Source: Desulfobulbus rhabdoformis (lineage in GTDB: Bacteria > Desulfobacterota > Desulfobulbia > Desulfobulbales > Desulfobulbaceae). From it: a stretch of 64,000 nucleotides of DNA. Positions 34,829 to 43,663 of the stretch are shown piece after piece. The translations under genes and the position numbers were made by a program. The stretch is from NCBI RefSeq assembly GCF_016919065.1, contig NZ_JAFFQA010000005.1, forward strand, positions 62,001 to 126,000, given 5' to 3'. The notes beneath the pieces were generated by a model that saw nothing but the letters and a program-made list of their open reading frames with translations, searched no databases and was not told the DNA's origin. How positions within the stretch are numbered: the stretch's first letter is position 1; each line of letters opens with the position of its first letter.

Positions 34829-35713
34829 TTACGCCCGTCCGGCTCCTCCAGCATTTTGTGCTCGTCGAAATAGATCTTCCGCCTGGTAAGAGCTGCGGAC
34901 AAAGGGGGCCGCTGCCACGCCACCAAAGCCCAGGCCTAGCGCCTCCTCTTCCAACTCTGCAAACTCTTCGGGTGGCAGATAGCGCACAACCTCAAGATGG
35001 GATGTTGATGGCTGGAGATACTGACCGATGGTGAGGATATCGCAATGGACCGCACGCAGATCCTGCATCAGATGTACGATTTCTTCCCTCCTCTCGCCAA
35101 GTCCCACCATGATGCCACATTTGGTAACGATCTCTGGGGCCAAGGCTTTTGATTGACGCAGGACCTCAAGACTCTGTTGGTAATCGGCCTGGGGCCGCAC
35201 AGTCTGGTAGAGGGAGGCGACTGTCTCCAGGTTATGGTTGAGCACCTCGGGTCGTGCTGCAAGAACGCATTGCAGCGCATCAATATTCCCCTGAAAATCA
35301 GGGATCAGCACCTCAACCAGGGTTGCGGGGTTCAACTCTCGAATCGCCTGGATGGTCGCTGCAAAATGGGCCGCCCCACCGTCTGCCAGATCATCACGGG
35401 TCACCGAGGTAATCACGCAGTAGCTCAGTTCCATGGCCTGCACCGCCTCCGCCACTCGCTCAGGCTCCCTCGCATCAGGCAATCCTTTAGGGCCATGTGC
35501 CACCGCACAGAAACGACAGTTACGGCTGCAATGATCCCCCAAAATCATGAAGGTGGCCGCCCCCTTACCAAAACACTCGAACTGGTTGGGGCACATGGCC
35601 TCCTGACAGACCGTGCTCAAACACTGTTGTTTGATGAGATGGCGGATCCGTTCGTACTCAGGTCCTGAGGGCAGTTTTCGCTTGAGCCAGCGAGGCTTGG
35701 GTTGATAGGTCAT
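34829..35713 (-). CDS. lipA: Lipoyl synthase
   Basis: This radical SAM enzyme inserts two sulfurs into octanoyl groups on GcvH or 2-oxoacid dehydrogenase E2. At 294 residues it is the usual size. The auxiliary cluster ligands are in CLSTVCQEAMCPNQFECF, the radical SAM motif is CSRNCRFC, and the C-terminal RSSY signature is in FVRSSYQAED. The start overlaps the lipB stop (ATGA-type, 4 nt). As the last gene of the gcv operon it would lipoylate the GcvH encoded in the same transcript. Confidence 0.97.
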   Translation of the reverse strand: MTYQPKPRWLKRKLPSGPEYERIRHLIKQQCLSTVCQEAMCPNQFECFGKGAATFMILGDHCSRNCRFCAVAHGPKGLPDAREPERVAEAVQAMELSYCVITSVTRDDLADGGAAHFAATIQAIRELNPATLVEVLIPDFQGNIDALQCVLAARPEVLNHNLETVASLYQTVRPQADYQQSLEVLRQSKALAPEIVTKCGIMVGLGERREEIVHLMQDLRAVHCDILTIGQYLQPSTSHLEVVRYLPPEEFAELEEEALGLGFGGVAAAPFVRSSYQAEDLFRRAQNAGGAGRA

Positions 35714-36411
35714 GGGAGGAGAGGTTCCTTCAGAAGAGAAAAGAGCTGCGATTCGCTGTGCTCCCTAATTTCCAGAGAAAAGAGCGAGCGAATATGGTGT
35801 ACCAGCCGCTGTTTCACCGCTGCCAGGGTACAGTTTTCTGCTTTCTGGACAGCCATTGAGGTCATCTGCACATCGGTGAGGCCACAGGGGTTGATCCAAC
35901 CAAAGGGCGTGAGATCAAGGTTTACATTGAGGGCCAACCCATGAAAACTCACCCCGTGGCGAATGGCAAGCCCAATGGAGCCCAGCTTGTTGTTGCCTAC
36001 CCAGATACCGTGATTGCGCGGATCCCTCGCTGCCTGCACACCAAAGTCGGCGGCTACCCGCAGCATGAGTTCCTCCAGGAGGCAGACATAGTCACCCACT
36101 CGCAGTTGATGCTTTTTCAAGCGAAGAATGGGATAGAGGACCAGCTGACCTGGACCATGGTAGGTCACCTCGCCACCACGCTCAATGGGGACAACGGCGA
36201 TGGAACGCTCGGCGAGAAACGAACCGGTCACCCCCAGATGCGCCCGGCTGGCGTTGCGCCCCATGGTAAAGACGGCTGGATGCTCCACACAGAGAAACTG
36301 CTCCTGGCTAAGTGTTCCCGCATGGAGCGCCTCTGCCAGTCGAACCTGGAGCGCGTGCACCTCTTTGTAGGGTTTGAGCCCCAGGTCGACAAAACCGGCA
36401 TGATCAGGCAT
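35710..36411 (-). CDS. lipB: Octanoyltransferase (LipB)
   Basis: This enzyme transfers octanoyl from ACP to lipoyl domains, the first step of de novo lipoylation. The 233 residues include RGGEVTYHGPGQLVLYPI, a conserved Lys in NNKLGSIGL and a conserved Cys in WINPCGLTDVQMTS, the usual acyl-enzyme residues. It begins 3 bp after gcvPB and overlaps lipA, so it is clearly part of the gcv operon. Its presence with LipA makes the operon self-sufficient for GcvH lipoylation. Confidence 0.96.
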   Translation of the reverse strand: MPDHAGFVDLGLKPYKEVHALQVRLAEALHAGTLSQEQFLCVEHPAVFTMGRNASRAHLGVTGSFLAERSIAVVPIERGGEVTYHGPGQLVLYPILRLKKHQLRVGDYVCLLEELMLRVAADFGVQAARDPRNHGIWVGNNKLGSIGLAIRHGVSFHGLALNVNLDLTPFGWINPCGLTDVQMTSMAVQKAENCTLAAVKQRLVHHIRSLFSLEIREHSESQLFSLLKEPLLP

Positions 36412-36414
36412 ACA

Positions 36415-37920
36415 CTACTTATCCTCAGCCGAAGGCAGCCCCACCAAACAGGGACAACGGGCGGCCTGAACCTCATCAAGACGGCGAACCTTGGTCCGCT
36501 GCGGAGCCTCGTGCAGCAGATCAGGCTGCTCCTTGGCCTCCTGGACAATGGTTCTGAGCGTAGCAATGAACTGATCGATATCTTCCTTGCACTCGCTCTC
36601 GGTGGGCTCGATCATCATTGCCCCGTGCACGACCAAGGGAAAGTAGATGGTAGGTGGATGGTAACCGTAATCAATGAGCCGCTTGGCCATGTCCAGGGTG
36701 GAGATCTTCTCTGCCTGCTGATTCTGATCAGAAAACACGCACTCGTGCATGCAGGGCCGATCATAGGGCAGGTGGAGCACATCTTTAAGCTGCTCTTTGA
36801 TGTAGTTAGCGTTGAGCACTGCCAGCTGGCTGGCCCGCTTCAGCCCTTCAGCTCCCATGGTGAGGATATAGCTGTAGGCCTTGACCAACACGCCAAAGTT
36901 GCCGTGAAAGGCATGGACCCGGCCAACGGAGAGCGGCAAATTCTCCTCCAGCTGGTAGCTGTCTCCTTTACGGACCGCTCGGGGCACGGGCAGGAAGGGC
37001 TCCAGCTCTTTGGTCACGCAGACCGGTCCGGCACCCGGGCCACCGCCGCCGTGGGGAGTGGAAAAGGTTTTATGCAGGTTGAGATGCAGCACATCGACAC
37101 CACATTTCTTGGCATCCATCACCCCCATGACGGCATTCATGTTGGCCCCATCTCCATAAACCAAACCGCCCTTGGCATGGACGATTTCGGCAATCTCACG
37201 CACCCGCTCTTCAAAAAGCCCAAGCGTATTCGGGTTGGTGAGCATGATCCCGGCGGTATCCTCATCCATGAGCGAGGCGACCAGCTCGGGATCGAGCATT
37301 CCATCAGGGCCTGATTTAACAGCAACCGCCTTATACCCACAAAGAGCAGCCGAGGCCGGGTTGGTGCCGTGGGCTGTATCCGGAATCAGAATTTTATGTC
37401 GCTGATGTCCTTTGTGCTCGTGATAGGCATGAAAGATGAGCATGCCGGTCAACTCACCATGGGCACCGGCAGCCGGTTGCAACGAGACCGCATCCAGGCC
37501 GGTGATGGTGGCCAGAAACTCTTGCAGCTCATATAAGAGTCGCAGAGTTCCCTGACTCAAGCCCTCTTCCAGCATGGGGTGGGCTAAAGCAATGGCCGGA
37601 GTCGCCGCCTGGCGCTCATTGGTTTTGGGGTTGTATTTCATGGTGCAGGAACCAAGGGGATACATACCGCTGTCGACCCCAAAGTTCCACTGGGAAAGCC
37701 GGGTGTAATGGCGGACCACATCCACCTCGCTCAGGTCGGGAAAATCGACTTCCGTTCCCTCCAAGGTTGCATCAAGCGTGGCTGCAGGCACATCACTCTG
37801 GGGCACCGACATGCCCATGCGCCCCTTTTTGCCCTTCTCCCATAACAGGGGTTCGTTGAAGATCAGGCCCCCGGTCCCCAGAACGGTGTTGGCTGCACCT
37901 GTTGTCTGTTGCTCGCTCAT
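36415..37920 (-). CDS. gcvPB: Glycine dehydrogenase (decarboxylating) subunit 2
   Basis: This is the PLP-binding half of the two-subunit P protein, which decarboxylates glycine and passes the aminomethyl group to lipoyl-GcvH. Lys284 in LHLNLHKTFSTPHGGGGPG is the PLP Lys. The N-terminal NFGVDSGMYPLGSCTMKYNP is conserved. At 501 residues it is the normal length. It overlaps gcvPA by 4 nt. Split P proteins are common in anaerobes. Confidence 0.96.
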   Translation of the reverse strand: MSEQQTTGAANTVLGTGGLIFNEPLLWEKGKKGRMGMSVPQSDVPAATLDATLEGTEVDFPDLSEVDVVRHYTRLSQWNFGVDSGMYPLGSCTMKYNPKTNERQAATPAIALAHPMLEEGLSQGTLRLLYELQEFLATITGLDAVSLQPAAGAHGELTGMLIFHAYHEHKGHQRHKILIPDTAHGTNPASAALCGYKAVAVKSGPDGMLDPELVASLMDEDTAGIMLTNPNTLGLFEERVREIAEIVHAKGGLVYGDGANMNAVMGVMDAKKCGVDVLHLNLHKTFSTPHGGGGPGAGPVCVTKELEPFLPVPRAVRKGDSYQLEENLPLSVGRVHAFHGNFGVLVKAYSYILTMGAEGLKRASQLAVLNANYIKEQLKDVLHLPYDRPCMHECVFSDQNQQAEKISTLDMAKRLIDYGYHPPTIYFPLVVHGAMMIEPTESECKEDIDQFIATLRTIVQEAKEQPDLLHEAPQRTKVRRLDEVQAARCPCLVGLPSAEDK

Positions 37921-39251
37921 GCTGCCACCTCCGTTGCAATGGTATCCATGGTTGCTTTATCAATGGTCTCGGTCACGCAAAAGAGATAGGCACCAGCAAG
38001 CTCGGGGTAAAGGTCACCGAGATCCAGGCCGGCAACAATGCCCTGCTTCAGCAGTTTTTCACGCTTGGCGGAGAAGTCGCCCGGGAAACGGACCACAAAC
38101 TCATTAAAGGTGGGGGCCGCAAACACCAGGCTGGCACCGGCAGCAAGCAGTTGTGCTTTGAGGTACTCGCTCTTGTCAAAATTAAGTCGGGAGAGCTGAC
38201 GCAGACCAGTCCCTCCCAAAGAGGCCATATACATGGCCGCGGTCATGGCGCAAACGCCCTGGTTGGAGCAGATATTGGATGTCGCCTTTTCACGGCGTAT
38301 GTGCTGCTCGCGGGTGGCCAGGGTCAAGACGTAGCCACGTTTGCCATCCAGATCCTTGGTCTCACCGACCAGGCGACCGGGCAGGTTTCTGGTGTAGGCG
38401 GTTTTACAGCCAAACATCCCCAGTCCTGGGCCACCAAAGGAGGGGGCAATACCAAAACTCTGGCCTTCACCACAGACGATATCGGCACCGCAGTCTCCAG
38501 GATTTTTCAAGAGACCATACGCAAGTGGCTCTGAGAAACAGGCAACAAAGAGTGAGCCCGCATCGTGAATAGTGGTGGCCGCCTGCTCGAGTTCTTCAAT
38601 CACACCAAAAAAGTTGGGAGATTGCAGCGCCACGGCTGCGATATCACTCTCTTTGCTCAGGCTGCTCAGATCGGTCCGTCCATCAGCCGTCAGCTCAAGC
38701 TCGATAATCTCATAGCTGGTGGGCCGCAGGTAGGCTGCCACCACACCCCGGTAATGGGGATGAATCGCCTTGGAGATAGCCACCTTTTTCTTCTTTTTGG
38801 CAATACGCAGGCCCATGAGCAGGGCCTCGGCCAGGGCGGAGGCACCGTCGTACATGGAGGCGTTGACCACATCCACCCCCAAAAGGCGCGCGGTCAACGT
38901 CTGGTACTCAAAGATTCCCTGCAGGGTACCCTGAGCCATCTCCGGCTGATAGGGCGTATAGGCGGTCAAAAATTCAGAACGGCTTGCCAGGGTACGAATT
39001 GTTTCGGGAATATAATGACGATAGCTGCCGGCACCGATCAGGACCTTGCCGTCCTCGCCGATTGCCATGTCTGCGGCCAGGCCACGCATGTGATCATTGA
39101 GCTGCCACTCGCTTTGCGGTTGCGGCAAATCCCAGGACGAGGTCATTCGACATGCTTCAGGTACAGACGCAAAGAGCCCATCCAGGCTGTCCGCGCCGAT
39201 CACCGTGAGCATATCACTGATATCTTCAGGGGTATGAGGCAAATAGCGCAT
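37917..39251 (-). CDS. gcvPA: Glycine dehydrogenase (decarboxylating) subunit 1
   Basis: This is the partner half of the split P protein (444 residues). It starts MRYLPHTPEDISDMLTVIG, the typical GcvPA N-terminus, and contains GAGSYRHYIP, TPYQPEMAQGTLQG and NASMYDGASALAEA. It forms the alpha2-beta2 P protein with GcvPB. It follows gcvH after 126 bp that include an inverted repeat. Confidence 0.96.
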   Translation of the reverse strand: MRYLPHTPEDISDMLTVIGADSLDGLFASVPEACRMTSSWDLPQPQSEWQLNDHMRGLAADMAIGEDGKVLIGAGSYRHYIPETIRTLASRSEFLTAYTPYQPEMAQGTLQGIFEYQTLTARLLGVDVVNASMYDGASALAEALLMGLRIAKKKKKVAISKAIHPHYRGVVAAYLRPTSYEIIELELTADGRTDLSSLSKESDIAAVALQSPNFFGVIEELEQAATTIHDAGSLFVACFSEPLAYGLLKNPGDCGADIVCGEGQSFGIAPSFGGPGLGMFGCKTAYTRNLPGRLVGETKDLDGKRGYVLTLATREQHIRREKATSNICSNQGVCAMTAAMYMASLGGTGLRQLSRLNFDKSEYLKAQLLAAGASLVFAAPTFNEFVVRFPGDFSAKREKLLKQGIVAGLDLGDLYPELAGAYLFCVTETIDKATMDTIATEVAA

Positions 39252-39282
39252 AGGTCATCCTTATTCGTTCTCGCAGGTGCAA

Positions 39283-39310
39283 CTGGAGGGAATGGTCCCA
39301 CTCCCTCCAG
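39283..39310. repeat. Inverted repeat between gcvH and gcvPA
   Basis: CTGGAGGGA and TCCCTCCAG form a 9-bp perfect stem with a 10-nt loop in the longest internal gap of the gcv operon. No T-run follows, so it may be an RNA stability or processing hairpin rather than a terminator. Confidence 0.5.
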
Positions 39311-39377
39311 GGAGAACTTGAGTTATGGGCTTTGACAGCCCGTATATTTGGCTTGAGCAGGTGAGAGATAAAAAAAA

Positions 39378-39773
39378 TTATCCCTTGAGCATTTCCAGAT
39401 AGGCCGCAGCCTTATGCAAGGTATCAAACTCCGCAGGGGCACTGGGTTTGATCTCAAGAATCCAGGCTCCGTAGGGATCTTCGTTAATCAGTTCCGGATT
39501 GTCGGTCAGGGCCTCATTCACCGCCACAACCTCGCCGGAAAGGGGGGTGTACAGCTCGGAAACCGCTTTCACCGATTCCAGGGTGCCGCACTCATCGCCT
39601 TTTGCAAAGCTGTCACCCACTTCGGGCAGTTCGACAAAAACGATATCGCCCAACTGATCCTGGGCATAGTCTGAGACGCCAACACGGAAGGTCTCACCCG
39701 TCTTTTGGGCCCATTCGTGATCATCGGTGTAGCCAAGGTCCTCAGGCAGCAACAATTCATCGATTTCTTTCAT
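39378..39773 (-). CDS. gcvH: Glycine cleavage system H protein
   Basis: This is a 131-residue lipoyl carrier protein that shuttles the aminomethyl group between P, T and L proteins. The lipoylated residue is Lys69 in [20 protein letters not shown]. The N-terminal [13 protein letters not shown] is characteristic. It lies 12 bp after gcvT. The L protein (dihydrolipoyl dehydrogenase) is not in this window. Confidence 0.97.
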   Translation of the reverse strand: MKEIDELLLPEDLGYTDDHEWAQKTGETFRVGVSDYAQDQLGDIVFVELPEVGDSFAKGDECGTLESVKAVSELYTPLSGEVVAVNEALTDNPELINEDPYGAWILEIKPSAPAEFDTLHKAAAYLEMLKG

Positions 39774-39785
39774 GGCGGTTCTCCT

Positions 39786-41066
39786 TTATGCGTTCAGCAT
39801 GGTCTTCATGGGTTTGCGAGCGGTGCGGTCGGGGCGTATATCGTCGCGGATCTCGACCTTGAGTTTACGTTTGCCATCGGTGAGGATAATCTCACTGCCG
39901 ACATCCATTTTTTTCTTGAGGCGAACAAAGCCGCAGCAGAGTCCACGCGGCGTAAACGACTCCGGCCTCCCGGCTCCAACCGGTGTGGCCAGACTGACAA
40001 TGGTTCCCTCAATGCGGTCAATGGCCATATCGGTGGTACAGGTCAGAATCGTGCCGATGGGTTCGCCATCCGGGGAGGTCACATGGGCCTTGTCGCTGAG
40101 GGTAATTTTGCGGGGGTCAAAGCCGGCAAAGGCTTGCGTGACCTCTGCATTTTTGGCCGCCTGCAGGGCGGAAAAACCGATGCAGTCCTTGGTCAGGGAG
40201 CTGCCGCTCTCATCCAAGGGCAGAACAAAGAGCCAGGGGTTTTCCGCAAACAGCCAGGGGCCAATATCCTGGTGGGAGAGCGGTAGCCCGGCGCCAGCCC
40301 GCAACGAGTCACGGGCAGCCAGACCACAGGCGATGATCCCCTCCTCTGCTCCAGCAGTAAGCAACTCGTTCCAAAGCCTCTCCACATGTTCTGGGGCGAT
40401 GAAGAGTTCGAAACCAAATTCGCCGGTGTAGCCGGTGCGGGAAACCATAAGTGGAGTCCCGTCCTTCAGACTGACAGAGGTCGAGGCGAGTTCTGCCGGT
40501 GCAAAACTGCCTTTAAAGGAAAAGTAGACCATCTTGTCAAAAACCTGGTCCGCATCGTTGAGCACTCGGCTGAGAATGGCGGTGGCCTTGGGCCCCTGAA
40601 TATCCATCTTGCCGACCTTATCGGTCCAGTCGACGATCCTGGCTGCATCGCCAAAGGGATTGTTTTTCTGGAGATGAGCCGCGATGGGACCACCCATGGA
40701 GGCGTTGACCACGATCATATAGTCATCGTTTTCACACTTATAAACGATGGCATCATCAATGACGCCCCCGCTCTCATCGAGAAAGACACCGTACACACAG
40801 CGCCCGGTCACCAACGGCCCTTTTTGTGGACCAATGCACCGATCCAGATCCTTTGAAAAGCAAGCCTGGAGCAGGTCATGGACTTTAGCCCCCTGCAGGG
40901 TGAGCACAGCCATATGGGTGGTATCGAAAAGGCCGGCCGCGTTGATCACAGCCAAATGTTCAGCCTTTGCTCCTGCAGGATACCAGAGTGGCATCTCGTA
41001 TCCGCCGAATTCAGCCATGTTGGCGTTTTGCCCGACGTGCCAGGCATGTAGCGGTGTGGTTTTCAT
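39786..41066 (-). CDS. gcvT: Glycine cleavage system T protein (aminomethyltransferase)
   Basis: This tetrahydrofolate-dependent enzyme releases ammonia from aminomethyl-GcvH and makes methylene-THF. The frame extends to 41123, but the ATG at 41066 (MKTTPLHAWHVGQNANMAEF) has a strong GAGGAGAAC ribosome site and matches the family start, giving 426 residues. It contains FGGYEMPLWY, VVNASMGGP, SRTGYTGEFGFELF and RDSLRAGAGLPL. It begins 13 bp after the Lrp-type regulator, which suggests co-transcription. Confidence 0.94.
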   Translation of the reverse strand: MKTTPLHAWHVGQNANMAEFGGYEMPLWYPAGAKAEHLAVINAAGLFDTTHMAVLTLQGAKVHDLLQACFSKDLDRCIGPQKGPLVTGRCVYGVFLDESGGVIDDAIVYKCENDDYMIVVNASMGGPIAAHLQKNNPFGDAARIVDWTDKVGKMDIQGPKATAILSRVLNDADQVFDKMVYFSFKGSFAPAELASTSVSLKDGTPLMVSRTGYTGEFGFELFIAPEHVERLWNELLTAGAEEGIIACGLAARDSLRAGAGLPLSHQDIGPWLFAENPWLFVLPLDESGSSLTKDCIGFSALQAAKNAEVTQAFAGFDPRKITLSDKAHVTSPDGEPIGTILTCTTDMAIDRIEGTIVSLATPVGAGRPESFTPRGLCCGFVRLKKKMDVGSEIILTDGKRKLKVEIRDDIRPDRTARKPMKTMLNA

Positions 41067-41079
41067 GTCTGTTCTCCTC

Positions 41080-41607
41080 TTACCCCTCAGCGCTTGCAGG
41101 TAAACAGTTGTTTTTTTTGACATTGCGAGAGAAGCGTTCCTGACTCTCAGCCCCCAGCATGGGGTGGCTGGTCAGCGGCACCTTCAAGTTGAAACTCTTA
41201 TAGGCGACAAAGGTCTCCACCGAACGGACATTATCGATGGTGGCCACCTCTTCCGTAAAAAATTCCAGCAGGCCAAAATCTTTGCTCAACATGGCCGTGA
41301 CGATCAGGTCAAACTGACCGGTGACCACACAAACGGAAATAACCGATTTGAGTTTGCTGAACTCCTCGCCTTTTTTGACCAGATCCATCCCCTTGACCCG
41401 AACACCGACCATGATGATCTGCTGATCGGGCAAGGCTTCAGGATTCACCAGTCCAGAGATGGACAGCACCCCCTCGTCCATGAGTTTTTTCACCCGCGAA
41501 CGCACCGTACCCTCGGCCAGGGAAAGTTCTTCAGCTATCTTCTTATAGGAAGCGCGGCCGTCTTTAAGCTGGTTAATAATGGCGAGACAGGTGGCGTCGA
41601 TCAGCAT
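41080..41607 (-). CDS. Lrp/AsnC-family transcriptional regulator (glycine operon)
   Basis: This 175-residue regulator has an N-terminal winged helix (GRASYKKIAEELSLAEGTVRSRVKKLMDEGVL) and a C-terminal RAM ligand domain (IMVGVRVKG, VVTGQFDLIVTAM). The frame opens with GTG 41619; ATG 41607 has GAGG six bases upstream and is preferred. It is the first gene of the gcv-lip operon. A role in sensing glycine or another amino acid and controlling the operon is inferred. The C-terminal tail (SRNVKKNNCLPASAEG) extends past the usual RAM end. Confidence 0.88.
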   Translation of the reverse strand: MLIDATCLAIINQLKDGRASYKKIAEELSLAEGTVRSRVKKLMDEGVLSISGLVNPEALPDQQIIMVGVRVKGMDLVKKGEEFSKLKSVISVCVVTGQFDLIVTAMLSKDFGLLEFFTEEVATIDNVRSVETFVAYKSFNLKVPLTSHPMLGAESQERFSRNVKKNNCLPASAEG

Positions 41608-42039
41608 GCAGGTCCTCACGGAAAATTATTTATACACACAACAAAGCTACGAAAAAATAATAATTCTGTCAATATCCTTCTCATTTTCTGACGGATTCAG
41701 CAATGTATTCTAACATTCGCAACAGGTGTAAAGAGGCAGGTAGCCACAAAATAAAATTTGATTACCACTGAAACTCAGCTGCAATATTTGTCGCGGACAG
41801 AGCGAACGGTTTTCCGACTTTTTGCCTTTTGCGGAAGAGAAGTGGCACACGGCACAAATTTTTCTTTTACAGCGGAGCTTTGATGGGAATCTCAAAATAA
41901 AAAGCCCCGACCGAAAATCGGTCGGGGCTTTGTGAACTGTAAAAAATGTAAAGCGTTTATTTAGTGTCCGATCAGAGACGAGGATTTTTGTTCAAGCTCA
42001 GGTAAGCCCCGACTCCGAAAAGATCGTTTTAGCTGGACA
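41608..42039. other. Intergenic region between lrp and tpx
   Basis: These 432 bp contain the gcv operon promoter region (next to 41607), a terminator at 41901-41931 and a family B repeat at 41963-42041. The segment 41640-41890 shows no gene; a 61-codon cysteine-rich frame there lacks a ribosome site. No glycine riboswitch is recognisable upstream of the operon. Confidence 0.5.
41901..41931 (-). terminator. Rho-independent terminator, probably of tpx
   Basis: AAAGCCCCGACCGA / TCGGTCGGGGCTTT is a perfect 14-bp stem with a short A-rich loop. On the minus strand it is followed by TTATTTTG. It lies downstream of tpx but is separated from it by the 79-bp repeat. Confidence 0.85.
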
Positions 42040-42041
42040 CT
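41963..42041 (+). repeat. Family B MITE-like repeat at the tpx stop codon (copy B2)
   Basis: This 79-bp element has perfect terminal inverted repeats AGTGTCC / GGACACT. The first part (GTGTCCGATCAG, GAGGATTTTTGTTCAAGC) matches copy B1 at 18639-18789, but the shared core is deleted. It is flanked by ATTT on both sides (41959-41962 and 42042-42045), a 4-bp target duplication. The last two bases of the element and one flank base make the tpx TAG stop. Confidence 0.85.
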
Positions 42042-42540
42042 ATTTGATGGCAGCCAATGCCGCATCGTAATTGGGCTCCTGAGTGATCTCCGGTACCTGC
42101 TCGGTATAGGTAACCTTCCCCTCGGCGTCCAGCACGACGATGGCGCGTGAAAGAAGGCCTGCCAAAGGTCCGGTGGTGATGGTTACACCATAGTCTTTGC
42201 CAAAATCGGGTGAACGGAAAACAGAGAGTGACTCAACGTTTTTCAAGCCATCGGTCTCACAGAAACGGGTGTGAGCAAAGGGGAGATCCGCTGAAATGCA
42301 GAGTACGACAGTGTTCTCATTTTCACCGGCAACTTTGTTAAAGTTACGCACAGAGGCCGCACAAACCGGTGTATCAACACTGGGAAAAATATTGAGCACT
42401 ACCTTTTTCCCTTTATAGTTTGCCAGTCCCACATCAGCGAGCTCTGTTGTGACCAGAGAAAAATCCGGTGCCGCAGCTCCAGCTGCAGGCAGTTCGCCGA
42501 TGGTATCGATAGCATTACCTTTCAGGGTGATTTGGGCCAT
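42040..42540 (-). CDS. tpx: Thiol peroxidase (Tpx, atypical 2-Cys peroxiredoxin)
   Basis: This enzyme reduces hydrogen and alkyl peroxides. The frame extends to 42582, but ATG 42540 ([16 protein letters not shown]) has an AAGGAGA ribosome site and gives 166 residues, the family length. The peroxidatic Cys60 is in [10 protein letters not shown] and the resolving Cys94 in [13 protein letters not shown] context (HTRFCETDG). This matches the Tpx spacing. A repeat insertion lies at its stop codon. It is divergently related to peroxide control: a Fur/PerR gene is encoded upstream on the same strand. Confidence 0.95.
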   Translation of the reverse strand: MAQITLKGNAIDTIGELPAAGAAAPDFSLVTTELADVGLANYKGKKVVLNIFPSVDTPVCAASVRNFNKVAGENENTVVLCISADLPFAHTRFCETDGLKNVESLSVFRSPDFGKDYGVTITTGPLAGLLSRAIVVLDAEGKVTYTEQVPEITQEPNYDAALAAIK

Positions 42541-42672
42541 GATGTGTCTCCTTTTTTGGGATGATGTTTCAGTACTGCTCAATTATCTGCCGAGCGAAAA
42601 AAGCTCACGAATACAATCTGTAGCCAGGTGCCAATCTCTTTGTAACTGACTGGAAACCTTTCAATGCTGCAC

Positions 42673-42686
42673 AGAATAATCATTCT
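42673..42686. promoter_or_regulatory. Candidate PerR/Fur-type operator upstream of tpx
   Basis: AGAATAATCATTCT has perfect AGAAT / ATTCT arms around four bases. It resembles the 7-1-7 AT-rich PerR box and lies about 130 bp upstream of the tpx start, 118 bp downstream of the Fur/PerR gene. Only the sequence match supports it. Confidence 0.35.
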
Positions 42687-42803
42687 CTTTTAGGAGTAAA
42701 GCGCAAAACTCAATAAAAATTATTTTTTAAACAAATCATTAAGAGGAACAGTATCGACAGGTAGGCAACGTCCATCCCTGAGATGGGGCTGATATTTTGG
42801 GAG

Positions 42804-43256
42804 CTAACGTTTCTTTTTCTCGGCCCGACACTGAGAACAGACACCATGGACGACCACACTGGTGCGATCAATCTCACCAAGCTCATCAACCTCTTCGGGA
42901 AGACGCATGGTGTCAAAGGCTGGCCAGAAAAAATCATAGACCCGGCTGCACTCGTCACAGAGAAAATGGTGGTGCCGCTCACCCAGAGCTTCATAACGGG
43001 CCTGGCTGGAAACAGTCTCCAAGCGGTGGATCAGGCCAAGTTTTTCAAAGGTGGCCAGGGTCCTGTAGACCGTATCAAGAGAAAGAGAAGGAAGCGATTT
43101 CTCCAGAGTTTTATACAGAGCTTCTGCTGAGGGATGATCGTGTGACTGGATCAGCTCTGTATAGATGACAAGACGCTGATGGGTCAGCTTGAGGCCTGCA
43201 TCCTTGCAGATAGCCTCAAAATGTTGCAGTTGCTCCTGGTATTTTTTCTCTGCCAT
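42804..43256 (-). CDS. Fur-family regulator, PerR-like
   Basis: This 150-residue metal-dependent repressor has a winged-helix part (GLKLTHQRLVIYTELIQSHDHPSAEALY, LSLDTVYRTLATFEKLGLI), the metal-site sequence GERHHHFLCDECSRVYDF, and the structural zinc CxxC pairs CDEC and CSQC. Its neighbour tpx suggests a peroxide sensor (PerR) rather than an iron sensor, and the fit is good but not proven by sequence. The short linker and basic end (RAEKKKR) are usual. Confidence 0.9.
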   Translation of the reverse strand: MAEKKYQEQLQHFEAICKDAGLKLTHQRLVIYTELIQSHDHPSAEALYKTLEKSLPSLSLDTVYRTLATFEKLGLIHRLETVSSQARYEALGERHHHFLCDECSRVYDFFWPAFDTMRLPEEVDELGEIDRTSVVVHGVCSQCRAEKKKR

Positions 43257-43663
43257 ACGATCTATACGCTCGGGCCCGAAACAAAAGGATGAGAGAAGCC
43301 CCCCGCATCCTCGTAACGAACGATTAAATTTAGCGGATCAGGGGACCATGCCAACCACATACTTGCCTCAAAAAGGAAATATGACCTGAATCCGTGACGG
43401 CGGATGGTCTCTGAATAACATATTCAGTTGATAATGCAGAAATTTTCAAACTAATTTATTTGCTCTTCAGTTTCACCCGCCGCCCTTTGGGGCACCCATT
43501 AATACGCCACCTTCACTGTTCGTAACAAGCCGATAAAGTTTAATTTAATCGACATGTCACAAACAGCGAAGCTAACACACCAATGAATGCTCACGGATCC
43601 AGGTATGACTTTTTACTAGCTGGTAACGTGCAGCCCGTCAATGGAGAATCCCCTTTTCAGCTA
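43257..43663. other. Intergenic region with a family C repeat
   Basis: These 407 bp lie between the ADP-ribosylglycohydrolase-like gene and perR, both on the minus strand. Most of the space is the family C element at 43385-43603. The remainder includes the perR promoter region near 43260-43380, which I could not resolve. No gene is seen. Confidence 0.5.
43385..43603. repeat. Family C repeat (long copy)
   Basis: The left end is CCTGAATCCGTGACGG and the right end TCACGGATCCAGG, inverted to each other with one base missing. The 219 bp between contain a TGAATAACATATTCA palindrome and no coding frame. The same terminal sequence occurs at 21358, 44613 and 62493. Confidence 0.65.

Noticed and set aside
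41608..41710. Glycine riboswitch before the gcv operon
   Set aside because: The region is short and AT-rich and lacks the conserved paired aptamer pattern.
41710..41895. A 61-codon Cys-rich frame between lrp and tpx
   Set aside because: No ribosome site, no conserved domain, and composition unlike the neighbours.
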